Shown: positions 12,301 through 20,749, numbered from the stretch's first letter. The stretch is DNA of 50,794 nucleotides from Mycolicibacterium vaccae NBRC 14118 = CIP 105934 (GCF_001552715.1 NZ_BCRS01000020.1:1-50794), one strand, 5' to 3'. Notes: a model not told the origin generated them from the letters alone. Numbers and translations: made by a program.

Positions 12301-13787
12301 CGCAGGACCTGTACGAGAACCAGACCGTGGCCTCGCTGGCCAAGGTGCTGTCGGCGCGCTACGCCGAAGGCGGCCTGGCCCGTCAGACACTCGACGACGC
12401 GGTCCATCCGCCGGTTCCGCCGAACGTGGCGTACTTCCTCGAGCACGGACTGCGCGACATCGGTCGCTGGCGCATCCCGGTGATCCTGGGGCTGCGTCCC
12501 GACGTCGGCGAGGACGACGTGCGGGCGGTGCTGACCGCGGTGACCGACGCGCACGACGCACTGCGCGTGCACCTGGTGGAACGGGCGGGCACCTGGGATC
12601 AACGGATCGCCGAGCCGGGGGAGTTCACCGAGCTGGTGACCCGGCAGCTGCCCGACGGGCTGGCCGCGGGCAGCCCGCAGGAACGCGCGGCGGTGCTGGA
12701 GTTCCTCGACGAGCAGGTCCGCGAGCATCAGATGGTGGTGCCGCTGACCGCGACGTTCATCCGCGGCGCGGCCGGCGGCCCGTCGCACCTGGCGCTGAGC
12801 CTGCACGGCATCATCGGCGGCTCGGGTGAGGACGGGGTGTCGCGTGATGTGCTGCTCACCGACATCTTCACCGCGTTCAGCCAGCGGATGGCCGGCGAGG
12901 AGATCGCACTGGCGCCGGTCCCGGCGTCGTGGCGGGAATGGTCGCAGCGGTGCGCGGGGCTGGCCAGTCACCCGGCCGTGCTCGACAGCCGGGACCACTG
13001 GTTCGAGACGGCGCAGCGGTCCACGCTGAGCGTCGCCGGCCCGGACCCCAGCGAGCGTCCCGGCGCCGACGAAGTGGTCCGGTTGTCGACCGCGCTGTCG
13101 GCCGCCGAAACCGGTGAGATCGACGACGCCCGGCGACGGCTGCGCCTGCCGGTCGAGGAGATCCTGCTGGCCGCGCTGGCCCGTGCCGTGGCCGCCACGG
13201 CAGGCGAGGGTGCGGTGGCCGTCGACCTGGCCGGCCGCGGCCGCTCGGTGCTCAAGCCCGACGTCGACCTGCAACGCACCGTGGGCTGGTTCAGCACCAT
13301 CCACCCGGTGGTGCTGACCGCGAGCGGACAGGGTTCGGCCCGGCAGTCCCTCGAAGAGGTGCGCGACACGCTCAAAGCGGTCCCGCACTACGGCATCGGA
13401 TATGGGCTGCTGCGCTACCTGTACGCGCCGACCGCGCGCGTGCTCGGTGCGACGCGGCCCGCCGACATCCTGTTCTCCCACGTCGGCACCATCCCCGAGG
13501 TGCCCGCCGAGCAGCCCGAGGACGCGCCGGTGCGGTTCGACGCCGACACGGCCATGCCGATCCGCGATGCGCTGCCCGGCCTCGGGCACGCGATCGAGCT
13601 GCGGGTTTACCGCACCGGAGGGGTGCTGCACCTGGACTGGTGGTACGACACCCGCCGGCTCGGGCCCACCGATGTGGAATCCTTTGCCCGGCAGTACTCG
13701 ACGGCGCTCCTGGACATCACCCGGGACGCGCTGGCCGAGGAGGACAGCGACGCCGGCGACGAGCTGGCGCTGGTCGATCTGTCGTGA
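9348..13787 (+). CDS. ppsE: Terminal polyketide synthase KS-AT-ACP-condensation-like, PpsE-like
   Basis: 1479 residues, almost the same length as M. tuberculosis PpsE (about 1488). Ketosynthase (Cys about 193 in ATACSSS), acyltransferase (Ser about 644 in GHSIGEY) and ACP (Ser about 966 in GGDSL) are followed by a 460-residue condensation-like domain. No reductive domains are seen, so the last unit stays a ketone. In the C-terminal domain the usual HHxxxDG reads LHGIIGG: the second His is kept, the Asp is lost. The AT carries HAFH (residues about 740), the malonyl-type motif, unlike the VASH of the two upstream ATs. The GTG start overlaps the upstream TGA. In the Pps system the last module hands the finished chain towards PapA5, which lies four genes downstream. 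Confidence 0.9.
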   Translation: MTSGALNNADELPDNAIAVIGMAGKFPGAGSVSEFWRNLRGGVESIVDLSEEDLLANGVTEKALAHRGYVRRAGLMPGIEEFDADFFGFTPYAARMLDPQHRLFLQAVFHALEDAGYDPKGLESTVGVFGTSSSSGYLLHNLMSNFDPMMVIGQGASFEMVNLSLQNDKDHLATRVAHQFDFRGPALSVATACSSSLVAVHLACQSILNGECDIALAGGSSLRIPHHVGYWYEQGAMVSPTGRCRPFDVRSDGTIFASGVGVIALKALADAVEDGDHIHAVIRGSALNNDGATKMTYAAPNALGQAEVIAEAHAIAGVDASSITYVETHGTGTPLGDPIEIEGLRQAFELAEETRSAPCYLGSVKSNIGHLETAAGIAGLIKAILCLEHKAIPATLHYTSPNPELHIDRGPFRIRGQDGPWESDGIRRAGVSSFGVGGTNAHIVLEEAPAVAAAPASSPARPQVLVLSARTEEALGQSRAALANELAEADEISLPDAAYTLTRRRKEPVRLAAVVHDQANAATVLSAAQIDGATDNVFVGQAVPGLTDSAERVAFLFPGQGAQHVGMARGLYDSEPVFARHFDECVAAFNDEMGYDLRAEIFDGVGRNLEHTDRAQPALFTVEYALARLVQSYGVEPAIMAGHSIGEYPAATIAGVFDLDTAVKVVSKRAKLMHAAPRGVMVAVPLSPAAIAEHLTPDVDVATINDPGSCVVAGSEDAIRTFQAALAEKGVAARRVRTSHAFHSRLMDPVVAEFGAFLSGVTLREPQIPLLSNITGTTMTAAEATNPATWARQIRATVRFADELDALLAAPDRVLVEVGPGGTLTSSAGRHPKWAERHRAVRLMRHQAQNRNDHDTFLLALGQLWAADVEVDFDQGAEQQHTLVTLPGYPFAKQRHWVEHNANAAWLAGGAGTNGMTAATDSAGAAPAAAGGASTVEAKLQRIWCQCLGLSNIDRNANFFEIGGDSLIAISVAMTAGHEGLDLTPQDLYENQTVASLAKVLSARYAEGGLARQTLDDAVHPPVPPNVAYFLEHGLRDIGRWRIPVILGLRPDVGEDDVRAVLTAVTDAHDALRVHLVERAGTWDQRIAEPGEFTELVTRQLPDGLAAGSPQERAAVLEFLDEQVREHQMVVPLTATFIRGAAGGPSHLALSLHGIIGGSGEDGVSRDVLLTDIFTAFSQRMAGEEIALAPVPASWREWSQRCAGLASHPAVLDSRDHWFETAQRSTLSVAGPDPSERPGADEVVRLSTALSAAETGEIDDARRRLRLPVEEILLAALARAVAATAGEGAVAVDLAGRGRSVLKPDVDLQRTVGWFSTIHPVVLTASGQGSARQSLEEVRDTLKAVPHYGIGYGLLRYLYAPTARVLGATRPADILFSHVGTIPEVPAEQPEDAPVRFDADTAMPIRDALPGLGHAIELRVYRTGGVLHLDWWYDTRRLGPTDVESFARQYSTALLDITRDALAEEDSDAGDELALVDLS

Positions 13788-13805
13788 GCGGTTAGAGGAG
13801 AGCGA

Positions 13806-14810
13806 ATGACCAGGTCCGACAAGGCGGTGGTCGTCGCCGGCATCAAGAAGTCCTTCGGCTCCGTCGAGGCGCTGCGCGACGTGAGTTTCGAGGTCGAGCG
13901 CGGCGAGGTGCTCGGTCTGCTCGGCCCCAACGGGGCCGGCAAGACCACCACCGTGAATATCCTGTCCACGCTGATCAAGCCGGACAGCGGCCGCGCCCTG
14001 ATCGCCGGGCACGACGTCGTCAGCGATCCCGCCGGGGTGCGCCGGGCGCTGATGCTGACGGGTCAGCACGCGGCGCTCGACGATCTGCTCACCGGCCGCG
14101 AGAACCTGCTGATGTTCGGACGGCTGCAGGGGCTGACCAAGAAGGTCGCCAAGCAGCGGGCCCAGGAACTGCTGGAGCAGTTCGATCTGGTGCAGGCGGG
14201 CGACCGCGCGGTGGGCAATTACTCCGGTGGCATGAAGCGCCGCATCGACATCGCCTGCGGTCTGGTGGTGCGCCCCGAGGTGGTGTTCCTCGACGAACCG
14301 ACCACCGGACTGGATCCCCGGAGCCGCCAGGCGATCTGGGAACTGGTCACCGACTTCAAAGAGGCGGGCATCGCCACGCTGCTGACCACGCAGTACCTGG
14401 AGGAGGCCGACCTCCTCAGCGACCGGATCATCGTCATCGACAAGGGCACGGTGATCGCCGAAGGTACCGCCGACCAACTCAAGGAACGCACCGGCGGCAC
14501 CTACTGCGAGATCGTGCCCCGCCATATCGCCGACATCCCCGCGGTGGTGCGCATCCTCGGTCCGCTGCTGCCCGAGGCCAACCGCGCCGTGGTCGACGAC
14601 GCGTCGGACCGGATCTCGATGCCGGCGCCGGACGGAGCCAACACCCTGATGCAGGCGCTGCACCTGCTCAGCGAGCACCGCATCGAGCTGATGGACATCG
14701 CGCTGCGCCGGCCGTCCCTCGACGAGGTGTTCCTCGCGCTGACCGGGGACAGCACCCGGGGCAGGGGCGACCAGTCCGACGACCTCGTGGCTGCGGACTC
14801 GTACGCGTGA
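13806..14810 (+). CDS. drrA: Daunorubicin-resistance-type ABC transporter ATP-binding protein DrrA
   Basis: A 334-residue ABC ATPase, the length expected for DrrA. Walker A is GPNGAGKTT, the signature is YSGGMKRR and Walker B is VVFLDEPT. The C-terminal 100 residues form the extension typical of the DrrA/NodI group. It should energise export of the polyketide lipid with the two membrane proteins encoded next. A strong ribosome site (AGAGGAGAG) lies just before the ATG, 18 bases after the ppsE stop, and the gene end overlaps drrB by four bases. In M. tuberculosis ppsE-drrA-drrB-drrC-papA5 has exactly this order, and Drr proteins are needed for phthiocerol dimycocerosate translocation. Substrate here is inferred from that order. 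Confidence 0.93.
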   Translation: MTRSDKAVVVAGIKKSFGSVEALRDVSFEVERGEVLGLLGPNGAGKTTTVNILSTLIKPDSGRALIAGHDVVSDPAGVRRALMLTGQHAALDDLLTGRENLLMFGRLQGLTKKVAKQRAQELLEQFDLVQAGDRAVGNYSGGMKRRIDIACGLVVRPEVVFLDEPTTGLDPRSRQAIWELVTDFKEAGIATLLTTQYLEEADLLSDRIIVIDKGTVIAEGTADQLKERTGGTYCEIVPRHIADIPAVVRILGPLLPEANRAVVDDASDRISMPAPDGANTLMQALHLLSEHRIELMDIALRRPSLDEVFLALTGDSTRGRGDQSDDLVAADSYA

Positions 14811-15631
14811 TCACCCAGTCCGCCATCCCGACAGCCGCCCGGCCGCCGGTCTCCGCGGTTCAGCAGTGGTGGGTGCTCACCGTCCGGATGATCACCCCGA
14901 CCCTGCGTAACGGGGAGCTGGCCACCCAGATCGTCGGGTCGATCGTGTTCACCATCGGCTACTACCTGCCGCTCAAGCAGATGATGGGCGCGGTCCAGCC
15001 GTTGAGCAGCTACGCCCAGTACCTGACGCCGTTGATCGTGCTGCAGGCCATCTGGTTCGCCGCCATCTCGGCGGCGTTCCGGTCGGCGACCGACTCCGTG
15101 CAGGGCATCAACCGCCGGTTCCGCGCGATGCCGATCCCGGTGCTGACCCCGCTGGCGTCGCGGATGACCGCCAGCATGTACCGCTGCTGCATCGCGCTGG
15201 CCGTGTCGGTGGCCTGCGGGCACGTGATCGGGTTCCGGTTCCACAACGGTGTCCTCAGCGTCATCGGGTTCGTCGCGCTGGTGCTGCTGATCGGCGCCGC
15301 GCTGGCCCTGATCGGCGACCTGATCGGCATCGCGACCCAGAATCCGGAGGCGACCGCGCCGATGATGCTCATCCCGCAGCTGACGCTGGGCCTGGCGTCG
15401 GTGGGGCTGCAGCCGGTGGAACGCTTCCCGGAGTGGATTCAGGGCTTCGTGCGCAACCAGCCGCTGTCGCAGTGGGTGTATGCCCTGCAGGCGCTCGCCG
15501 GTGACAGCTCCGGCGCCGCGCCGGAGACGACCTGGGCGGTGATGTTCCCCGCGGTGGCGTGGGCGGTCGGCAGCATCGTGGTGGCGCTGGCCCTGCACGC
15601 GTGGGTGACGCGGAAGCGACGGTCGGAATGA
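14807..15631 (+). CDS. drrB: ABC-2 type lipid exporter permease DrrB
   Basis: A 274-residue integral membrane protein with about six hydrophobic segments of the ABC-2 type, for example IVGSIVFTIGYYLPL near the N-terminus and SVIGFVALVLLIGAALALIG in the middle. The motif QPLSQWVYALQAL in the last third is typical of DrrB/DrrC proteins. The GTG start overlaps the drrA stop (GTGA) and the stop overlaps drrC (ATGA), so the three subunits are translationally coupled. It should form the membrane pore with DrrC, driven by DrrA. It is slightly shorter than M. tuberculosis DrrB (about 289 residues). Confidence 0.9.
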   Translation: MITQSAIPTAARPPVSAVQQWWVLTVRMITPTLRNGELATQIVGSIVFTIGYYLPLKQMMGAVQPLSSYAQYLTPLIVLQAIWFAAISAAFRSATDSVQGINRRFRAMPIPVLTPLASRMTASMYRCCIALAVSVACGHVIGFRFHNGVLSVIGFVALVLLIGAALALIGDLIGIATQNPEATAPMMLIPQLTLGLASVGLQPVERFPEWIQGFVRNQPLSQWVYALQALAGDSSGAAPETTWAVMFPAVAWAVGSIVVALALHAWVTRKRRSE

Positions 15632-16482
15632 CCCTGGAGCACTCTGAGCCCGTGGTGGGCGCGCCGTACCGGCCCGGGGGCAGGCACCGCCGCGAGAAGA
15701 TCTGGGAGAACTCGCCCAAGCGGCTGCTGCCGCAGGTGGGGGTGCTGACCTGGCGCATCCTGCGGCGCTGGAGCCGCGACCCGGCGACGCTGGTGCAGTC
15801 GTTCGTGATGCCGGCGGCCTTCCTGGTGGCACTCGACATCGTGCTGGGCGACGTCCTCCAGGAGGTCACCGGACACAGCGGTCTCTACGGACAGGTGCCG
15901 CTGGTCGCACTGGTCGGCGGGATGACCGGCGCGATCATCGGCGCGGTCGGGATCATGCGGGAACGCGAAACGGGGCTGCTGGCCCGGTTCTGGGTGGTGC
16001 CCGTGCACCGCGCCGCGGGCCTGCTGTCCCGGCTGGCCGCCGACTTCGTCCGCATCGTGGTGATCACGCTGGTGGTGATGTGTGTCGGGCTCGCCCTCGG
16101 GTTCCGGTTCGAGCAGGGCATTCTCGCGGCCGTCCTGTGGGTGTTCATGCCCGCGCTGTTCGGCGTCGCGTTGTCGGCCGCGGTGCTGACGCTGGCGTTG
16201 TTCTCGTCCAACACGATCGTGCCGCAGGCCACCGAGATCGTCATCGCGATGCTGATGTTCTTCTCCATCGGCTTCGTGCCGCTGGACCAGTACCCGGAAT
16301 GGCTGCAACCGATCGTCGAGCACCAACCGGTCAGCTATACGATCGAGGCCATGCGGGGGCTGTCCCTCGAGGGCCCCATCGCCGAGCCCGTGATGTTCTC
16401 GGTGTTGTGGGCGGTCGGGATCGCCGCGGTGTGCGCGGTCCCGCTGGCGATCGGATACCGCAAGGCCAGCAAGCGTGGGTGA
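15628..16482 (+). CDS. drrC: ABC-2 type lipid exporter permease DrrC
   Basis: 284 residues from ATG 15628, which overlaps the drrB stop as ATGA. A longer open frame exists upstream, but that part lies inside drrB and has no ribosome site. The basic N-terminus (about 45 residues) is followed by six hydrophobic segments, with the ABC-2 loop MRERETGLLARFWVVPVHR between segments 2 and 3 and HQPVSYTIEAMRGL near the end. It is a paralogue of DrrB and its membrane partner. The next gene, papA5, begins 54 bases downstream and is probably on the same transcript. Confidence 0.9.
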   Translation: MTLEHSEPVVGAPYRPGGRHRREKIWENSPKRLLPQVGVLTWRILRRWSRDPATLVQSFVMPAAFLVALDIVLGDVLQEVTGHSGLYGQVPLVALVGGMTGAIIGAVGIMRERETGLLARFWVVPVHRAAGLLSRLAADFVRIVVITLVVMCVGLALGFRFEQGILAAVLWVFMPALFGVALSAAVLTLALFSSNTIVPQATEIVIAMLMFFSIGFVPLDQYPEWLQPIVEHQPVSYTIEAMRGLSLEGPIAEPVMFSVLWAVGIAAVCAVPLAIGYRKASKRG

Positions 16483-16536
16483 CGGGACCGCCCGAACCAC
16501 CGACACCTCTACCGAGACACCGGGAGTCTGACACTG

Positions 16537-17787
16537 ATGTTTCCTTCATCGGGCATCCGCAAGCTCGCGCGCAGCGAAGAGATGTTCGCCGAGACGCACA
16601 ACTTCATCGGCCTGGCCGCGCATGTCGAGGGCCCGATGGACGCCGACGCGCTGTCGGACGCGTTCGACCTGCTGCTGCAGGCACATCCGGTGCTCGGCGG
16701 ACACCTGGAGCAGCTGCCGGACGGCAAGTGGGAGATCGTGCTCGACGACCTGATGCACCCCGGTATCGAGGTGGTGGAACTGGCCGGGGACGCGCCCGCC
16801 CCGCCGCTGATCTTCGACCAGACCCAGTCGCTGGTGCACCTGCGACTTACCGTCCGGGACGGCGTCGCGCAGCCCACGCTGTACATCCATCACAGCCTGG
16901 CCGACGGGCACCACCAGTTCAGCCTGGTCGAGGAGCTGTTCTCCACCTACACCGACCTGGTGACCACCGGCACCACCAAACCGGTTCAGGTGCACCCGGC
17001 GCCCGAACCGCTGGAGGTGATCCTGTCGGATCGGGGCGTGGAGAAGCGGACCCGTTCGGGCCTGGAGCGGCTGCTCGCGGCGATGTTCGCCTACGACCTG
17101 CCGCCGTCGCGGCGCGCCCCGGCGGAGGTCAACCCCGTTCTGCCGCAGCTCGTCCCGATGGCGTACTGCACGCTGTCGGAACAGGACACCGAGAAGATCA
17201 TCGCGTTCTGCCGGGCCAACAAGCTCGGCCTGAACAGTCTGCTGTCGGCGGCGGTGCTGATGGCCGAGTGGACTGTGCGCAACACCCCGAACATCCCGGT
17301 GCCTTACGTGTATCCCGTGGATCTGCGGTATCTGCTGTCCCCACCGGTGTCGGCCACCGAGAGCACCAATCCCGTCGGCATCGCCACCTACCTGGCCGAG
17401 ATCGAGTCGGGCACCGACATCGCCGAGCTGGCCCGCGACATCAACGACACGTACAAGAAGGACATCGCCGAAGGCGTGATCCAGCAGAGCTTCCTGCACT
17501 TCAGCCCGCAGTACGTGGGCAACCCGCCCGGCCTGCCCGACGTGGTGATGTTCACCGACAACGGCATCGTGCCGCCGCTGCGTACGCCGCCGGACATGCA
17601 GGTGGCCGCCAGCCACGGCGAGTTCTACTTCGCAGTGGGCGCGGGCATCGAGATCTACACCAGCAAGATCTTCAACGGTCAGCTGATGATCGAGTACCAC
17701 TCGCACGGGCCGGACCGCGAGAAGTCCGTCGCGGCGATCGAGGACCAGCTCCGCCGCGTCGTGGCCAAGCAGTCCGGTGTCGGCTGA
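16537..17787 (+). CDS. papA5: Phthiocerol diester-type acyltransferase PapA5
   Basis: A 416-residue BAHD/condensation-fold acyltransferase, against about 422 residues for M. tuberculosis PapA5. From memory it aligns over its whole length with that protein: the start [15 protein letters not shown], the catalytic HHSLADGHH (His about 118 and 119, Asp about 123), [17 protein letters not shown], and LRTPPDM. PapA5 esterifies diol hydroxyls of phthiocerol with mycocerosate taken from the MAS synthase. The start is fixed by the ATG matching the family N-terminus. No mas, fadD28 or mmpL7 follows; a methyltransferase converges on it only 4 bases beyond the stop. The acyl donor must therefore be encoded elsewhere or be a different acyl-carrier partner (inference). 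Confidence 0.92.
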   Translation: MFPSSGIRKLARSEEMFAETHNFIGLAAHVEGPMDADALSDAFDLLLQAHPVLGGHLEQLPDGKWEIVLDDLMHPGIEVVELAGDAPAPPLIFDQTQSLVHLRLTVRDGVAQPTLYIHHSLADGHHQFSLVEELFSTYTDLVTTGTTKPVQVHPAPEPLEVILSDRGVEKRTRSGLERLLAAMFAYDLPPSRRAPAEVNPVLPQLVPMAYCTLSEQDTEKIIAFCRANKLGLNSLLSAAVLMAEWTVRNTPNIPVPYVYPVDLRYLLSPPVSATESTNPVGIATYLAEIESGTDIAELARDINDTYKKDIAEGVIQQSFLHFSPQYVGNPPGLPDVVMFTDNGIVPPLRTPPDMQVAASHGEFYFAVGAGIEIYTSKIFNGQLMIEYHSHGPDREKSVAAIEDQLRRVVAKQSGVG

Positions 17788-17791
17788 CCGC

Positions 17792-18631
17792 TCAGCGTTG
17801 CGCGGCGGGGGAACCGAACGCGAAGCGGTGGTACTGCAGCGCCTTGCGCAGCGGCGGCACCAGCCGCACCGCGCGCTTGAGCGCCTGCATGGCCGGGCCC
17901 GTCCCGGCATACGTGCTCGCATCGAAAAACGTTGTCGCGGCGAGCAATCGGATGTCGGGCAGTTTGTCGAGGATCTGCTGCGGATCGTTGACCGCCCAGT
18001 ACAGCACCGAGCCGGAGGTACGCACCAGCGACTGCGTCTTCTGGGACTTGATCGCCAGCCAGTTGAAGAAGTCGATCTGCAGCTCCCCGACGCCGAAGCG
18101 GTCGACGAAGCGGCGCAGCAGCGCGATGCCCTCTTCCTCGGTGAGGTACATGCTGATGCCCTCGGCGATCAGCAGTGTGGGCCGGTCGGCGGGGATCTCG
18201 TCGAGCCAGTTCGGCTCGGTGGCCGGGGTGGCGATGAGCTGATAGTTGCTGCGGGACGGGTAGATCTGCTCGCGCAGCGCAATGACCTCGGGGAAATCCA
18301 CGTCGTACCAACGGACGTCGGGTCCGGGATCGACCCGGAACACGCGGCAGTCCAGGCCGCAACCCAGGTGCACGACGGTGCACTCGGGGTTGGCGGCGAT
18401 GAACTCGCGGACCCAGCCGTCGTAGAGCGCGGTGCGAACGGTGAACAGCGGCGCCCACTTCGGCGTGATCTCGAGTTCGCGCCAGTCGAAGTCGAGCTTG
18501 TCGATCGCGGCCTTGGCGAACCGGTCGCCGAGGATCGGTCGGTCGAAGTCAGCGTCGAGGGCCTTCAGGTACAGAGTCGACAGCATGGTCTTCGCCGGGC
18601 CAGTGAGGTCGACCGGAACTTTGTTGCTCAC
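17792..18631 (-). CDS. SAM-dependent O-methyltransferase, TcmP/LCM family (TIGR00027-like)
   Basis: 279 residues from GTG 18631 (reading MSNKVPVDLTGPAKTML); the frame stays open upstream but that part overlaps the divergent gene. SAM-binding LGCGLDCRVFRVDPG and the downstream YDVDFPEVIALR are the leucine-carboxyl-methyltransferase/TcmP signature. Many mycobacterial paralogues of this family are uncharacterised; relatives methylate polyketide or small-molecule hydroxyl or carboxyl groups. It converges on papA5 with 4 bases between stops and may act on the adjacent polyketide product, for example as the phthiocerol methoxyl-forming step, but this is inference. It is transcribed divergently from the flavodoxin-like gene. 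Confidence 0.85.
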   Translation of the reverse strand: MSNKVPVDLTGPAKTMLSTLYLKALDADFDRPILGDRFAKAAIDKLDFDWRELEITPKWAPLFTVRTALYDGWVREFIAANPECTVVHLGCGLDCRVFRVDPGPDVRWYDVDFPEVIALREQIYPSRSNYQLIATPATEPNWLDEIPADRPTLLIAEGISMYLTEEEGIALLRRFVDRFGVGELQIDFFNWLAIKSQKTQSLVRTSGSVLYWAVNDPQQILDKLPDIRLLAATTFFDASTYAGTGPAMQALKRAVRLVPPLRKALQYHRFAFGSPAAQR

Positions 18632-18693
18632 GTGTGTGAGGCTATTCGCAAAGGGCCCGGCGTGGCACGTCGGGTCGACGATGACGAGAGGAT

Positions 18694-19380
18694 GTGCCGA
18701 CCGTGACTCCATCGGGTCCGCCGCGCGTGCTGTTGCTCTACTACAGCTACACCGGACAGGCGAAGAAGGTTCTCGACGCCGCGGGGGAGGTGTTCAGGTC
18801 CCGCGGATACGACGTGACGGAGGCGCCGATCGAGTTCACCGATCCGCGGTATGCGGAGCGGTTCTCCCGCTTCCCGATGCGCCGGGTGTGGCCGGAGTTC
18901 CTCGGGATGTTGCCGGCGCAGACGCTGCAGCGCACCGGCGACATCCGCACCCCCGACGCGGTCCGCACCGGCGACTACGACCTGATCTGCATCGGGTCAC
19001 CCACCTGGTGGGACACCGTGTCGATGCCGCTGCGCACCTTCCTGACCTCGCACGAGGCGCGGAATCTGCTCGACGGCAAGCGGTTTGCGGTCTTCGTGGT
19101 GTGCCGGCGCAAGTGGCGCAAGAACCTCGCCGGAGTGCGCAAGCTCGCCGAGAAGAAGGGCGGGCGTTACGTCGACGGCATCCACTTCACCTACCCGGGC
19201 GGCGAACTGTCCTCGATGCTGTCGCTGACCAGCTATCTGGGGTCGGGGGAGTACAAGGAGCGCTCGCTCGGGATCAAACTGCCACCCACGAACATCAGTG
19301 ACGAGCAGTGCGAGGAGTCGCGGCGCTTCGCGGCCCGCGTCGCCGACAAGGTGTTCGGCAAGCAACCGCGGGGGAACTGA
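18694..19380 (+). CDS. Flavodoxin-family protein
   Basis: 228 residues with a flavodoxin fold: phosphate-binding loop YYSYTGQAKKVLDAAG (residues about 16-31) and the second FMN loop GSPTWWDTVSMPLRTF. It probably binds FMN and moves electrons or acts as an NAD(P)H-type reductase. The start GTG at 18694 has AGAGGA just upstream; an in-frame GTG nine bases later is possible. It is first in a three-gene plus-strand set with a DUF2505-like and a nitroreductase-like gene, spaced by 2-5 bases. A redox role for the set is inferred; no substrate is visible. Confidence 0.78.
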   Translation: MPTVTPSGPPRVLLLYYSYTGQAKKVLDAAGEVFRSRGYDVTEAPIEFTDPRYAERFSRFPMRRVWPEFLGMLPAQTLQRTGDIRTPDAVRTGDYDLICIGSPTWWDTVSMPLRTFLTSHEARNLLDGKRFAVFVVCRRKWRKNLAGVRKLAEKKGGRYVDGIHFTYPGGELSSMLSLTSYLGSGEYKERSLGIKLPPTNISDEQCEESRRFAARVADKVFGKQPRGN

Positions 19381-19384
19381 GGCC

Positions 19385-19891
19385 GTGCCACGCTCTTTCG
19401 ACGTGACGACCGAGGCGCCGGCCGGGGTCGCCGAGGTACTGGCGGCGTTCGGCCTGCGTGAGTACTGGCTGGACCGGCTCGCTGCGTACGGCGGTGACTC
19501 GATGCGGCTGGATTCGCTGGATGTCGCCACGGACGACACGGTGGTGGTGCGCACCACCCAGGATCTGCGTGCGGACATGCTGCCCGGGGCGATTGCCCGG
19601 CTGCTGCCCGGGGACACCAAGATCGTCCGGACCGAGACGTGGCGGCCGGCGGTCGACGGGCGGGCACGCGGCGACTTCAGCATCGCCGCGCACGGAGTGC
19701 CCAGTTCCGGTTCGGGCACGATGCTGCTCACCGCGGCCGGGTCCGGTTCCAGCCTGCGGGTCAACGGGAGCCTCGAGGTCCGTATCCCGGTGGTAGGAGG
19801 GCGGATCGAACGCTATGTCGCCGACCTCATCGGCAAGGAGGTGCCGCAGATGCAGCGGTTCACCGCCGAGTGGATCGACGGGAGGGCCTGA
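19385..19891 (+). CDS. DUF2505 family protein
   Basis: 168 residues from GTG 19385, chosen because it follows the preceding stop by four bases and starts the conserved part (PRSFDVTTEAPAGVAEVLAAF). The body alternates short strands with helices, as in the START/SRPBCC-like DUF2505 family found in actinobacteria, which is thought to bind a hydrophobic ligand; its function is unknown. No signal peptide or membrane segment is seen. It ends TGA two bases before the nitroreductase-like start, so it is probably co-transcribed with both neighbours. Confidence 0.75.
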   Translation: MPRSFDVTTEAPAGVAEVLAAFGLREYWLDRLAAYGGDSMRLDSLDVATDDTVVVRTTQDLRADMLPGAIARLLPGDTKIVRTETWRPAVDGRARGDFSIAAHGVPSSGSGTMLLTAAGSGSSLRVNGSLEVRIPVVGGRIERYVADLIGKEVPQMQRFTAEWIDGRA

Positions 19892-19893
19892 AC

Positions 19894-20613
19894 GTGCCGG
19901 AACCGATACCCACCGCCGCCGAAGCGCTGGCCAGGCTGGACATGCCGCTGGTCGAGGCGATGATGACGCAGCGGGCGATCCGCCGGGTGCTGCCCGATCC
20001 GGTCGACGACGAGATCGTGCTCAAGTGCATCGAGCTCGCGCTGCGGGCGCCGACCGGCGCCAACGGGCAGAACTGGGAGTTCGTCGTCGTCAAGGACCCC
20101 AAGATCAAGCGCAAGCTGCAGCGGCGTTACCGGCTGGCGTGGCGGGTGTTCCACCGCACCACGATCCGCGACGTCGCGTCCTACGACGATGAGATGGCGA
20201 AAAGCGTCAAGGCCATCGAGTGGCAGCTCGAGCACTTCCACGAGATCCCGGTGTTGGTCATCGCGTGCCTGCGGTTGTCGGCCCGCGAGGGCAAGGTGCC
20301 GTTCGTGCCGATGCCGCACGCGGCGGCGTCCGCGTTCTTCGGATCGATTTACCCGAGTGTGCAGAATTTGTTGCTGGCAGCGCGCTCGATGGGATTGGGC
20401 GCGTCGCTGATCACGTTGCCGTTGTGGAATCTGACGTCCGCGCGGCGGGTTCTGAATTTGCCCACCGAGGTGACCCCGTGCTGCGTGGTTCCCCTCGGTT
20501 GGCCGCGTGGCCGATACGGCTCGACCACGCGCAGACCTGTTGACGAGGTAGTCCATTTGGATCAGTACGGGAACCGGGCCTGGTTCGGGCCGAAGGATCT
20601 GGATTCGGCCTGA
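19894..20613 (+). CDS. Nitroreductase-family FMN oxidoreductase
   Basis: 239 residues. The N-terminal MMTQRAIRRVLPDPVDDEIV and LRAPTGANGQNWEFVVVKD are the FMN-binding signature of the nitroreductase family, and SVQNLLLAARSMGLGASL is the usual central helix. Members reduce nitro groups, quinones or flavins with NAD(P)H, or desaturate substrates. GTG 19894 was chosen because it follows the upstream stop by two bases and starts the family domain; longer upstream frame overlaps the DUF2505-like gene. The basic insert with KRKLQRRYRLAWR is unusual but I give it no function. Substrate unknown. Confidence 0.85.
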   Translation: MPEPIPTAAEALARLDMPLVEAMMTQRAIRRVLPDPVDDEIVLKCIELALRAPTGANGQNWEFVVVKDPKIKRKLQRRYRLAWRVFHRTTIRDVASYDDEMAKSVKAIEWQLEHFHEIPVLVIACLRLSAREGKVPFVPMPHAAASAFFGSIYPSVQNLLLAARSMGLGASLITLPLWNLTSARRVLNLPTEVTPCCVVPLGWPRGRYGSTTRRPVDEVVHLDQYGNRAWFGPKDLDSA

Positions 20614-20749
20614 TCGGGTTGACGACCCCGTCAGACTTCGCTGTTCGACACGCGTTCTTTTCACTTTGCTAGACAACGCGGTTGATGTTCGGTTACGTTC
20701 CTTGCTGTTGGGGGACAGCAAATTCACAGGAACATACGAAGGGGGCGTC
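20614..20749 (+). promoter_or_regulatory. Promoter region of the secreted-protein gene with PhoP-like direct repeat
   Basis: A 136-base gap. TACGTT at 20694-20699 fits the mycobacterial TANNNT -10 form, and GAAGGGGG before the ATG is a clear ribosome site. At 20714-20731 the two half-sites GGACAGC and TCACAGG lie four bases apart, resembling the PhoP box (TCACAGC, four bases, TCACAGC). It lies downstream of the proposed -10, so it would act as a block if the -10 is right. Matches were made by eye. Confidence 0.4.

Noticed and set aside
10923..14678. A 1251-codon open frame on the minus strand opposite ppsE and drrA
   Set aside because: Same cause: the plus strand holds an AT, ACP, condensation-like domain and ABC ATPase over this interval.
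17792..18712. Longer methyltransferase start at 18712
   Set aside because: It would overlap the divergent flavodoxin-like gene, and the family N-terminus begins at GTG 18631.
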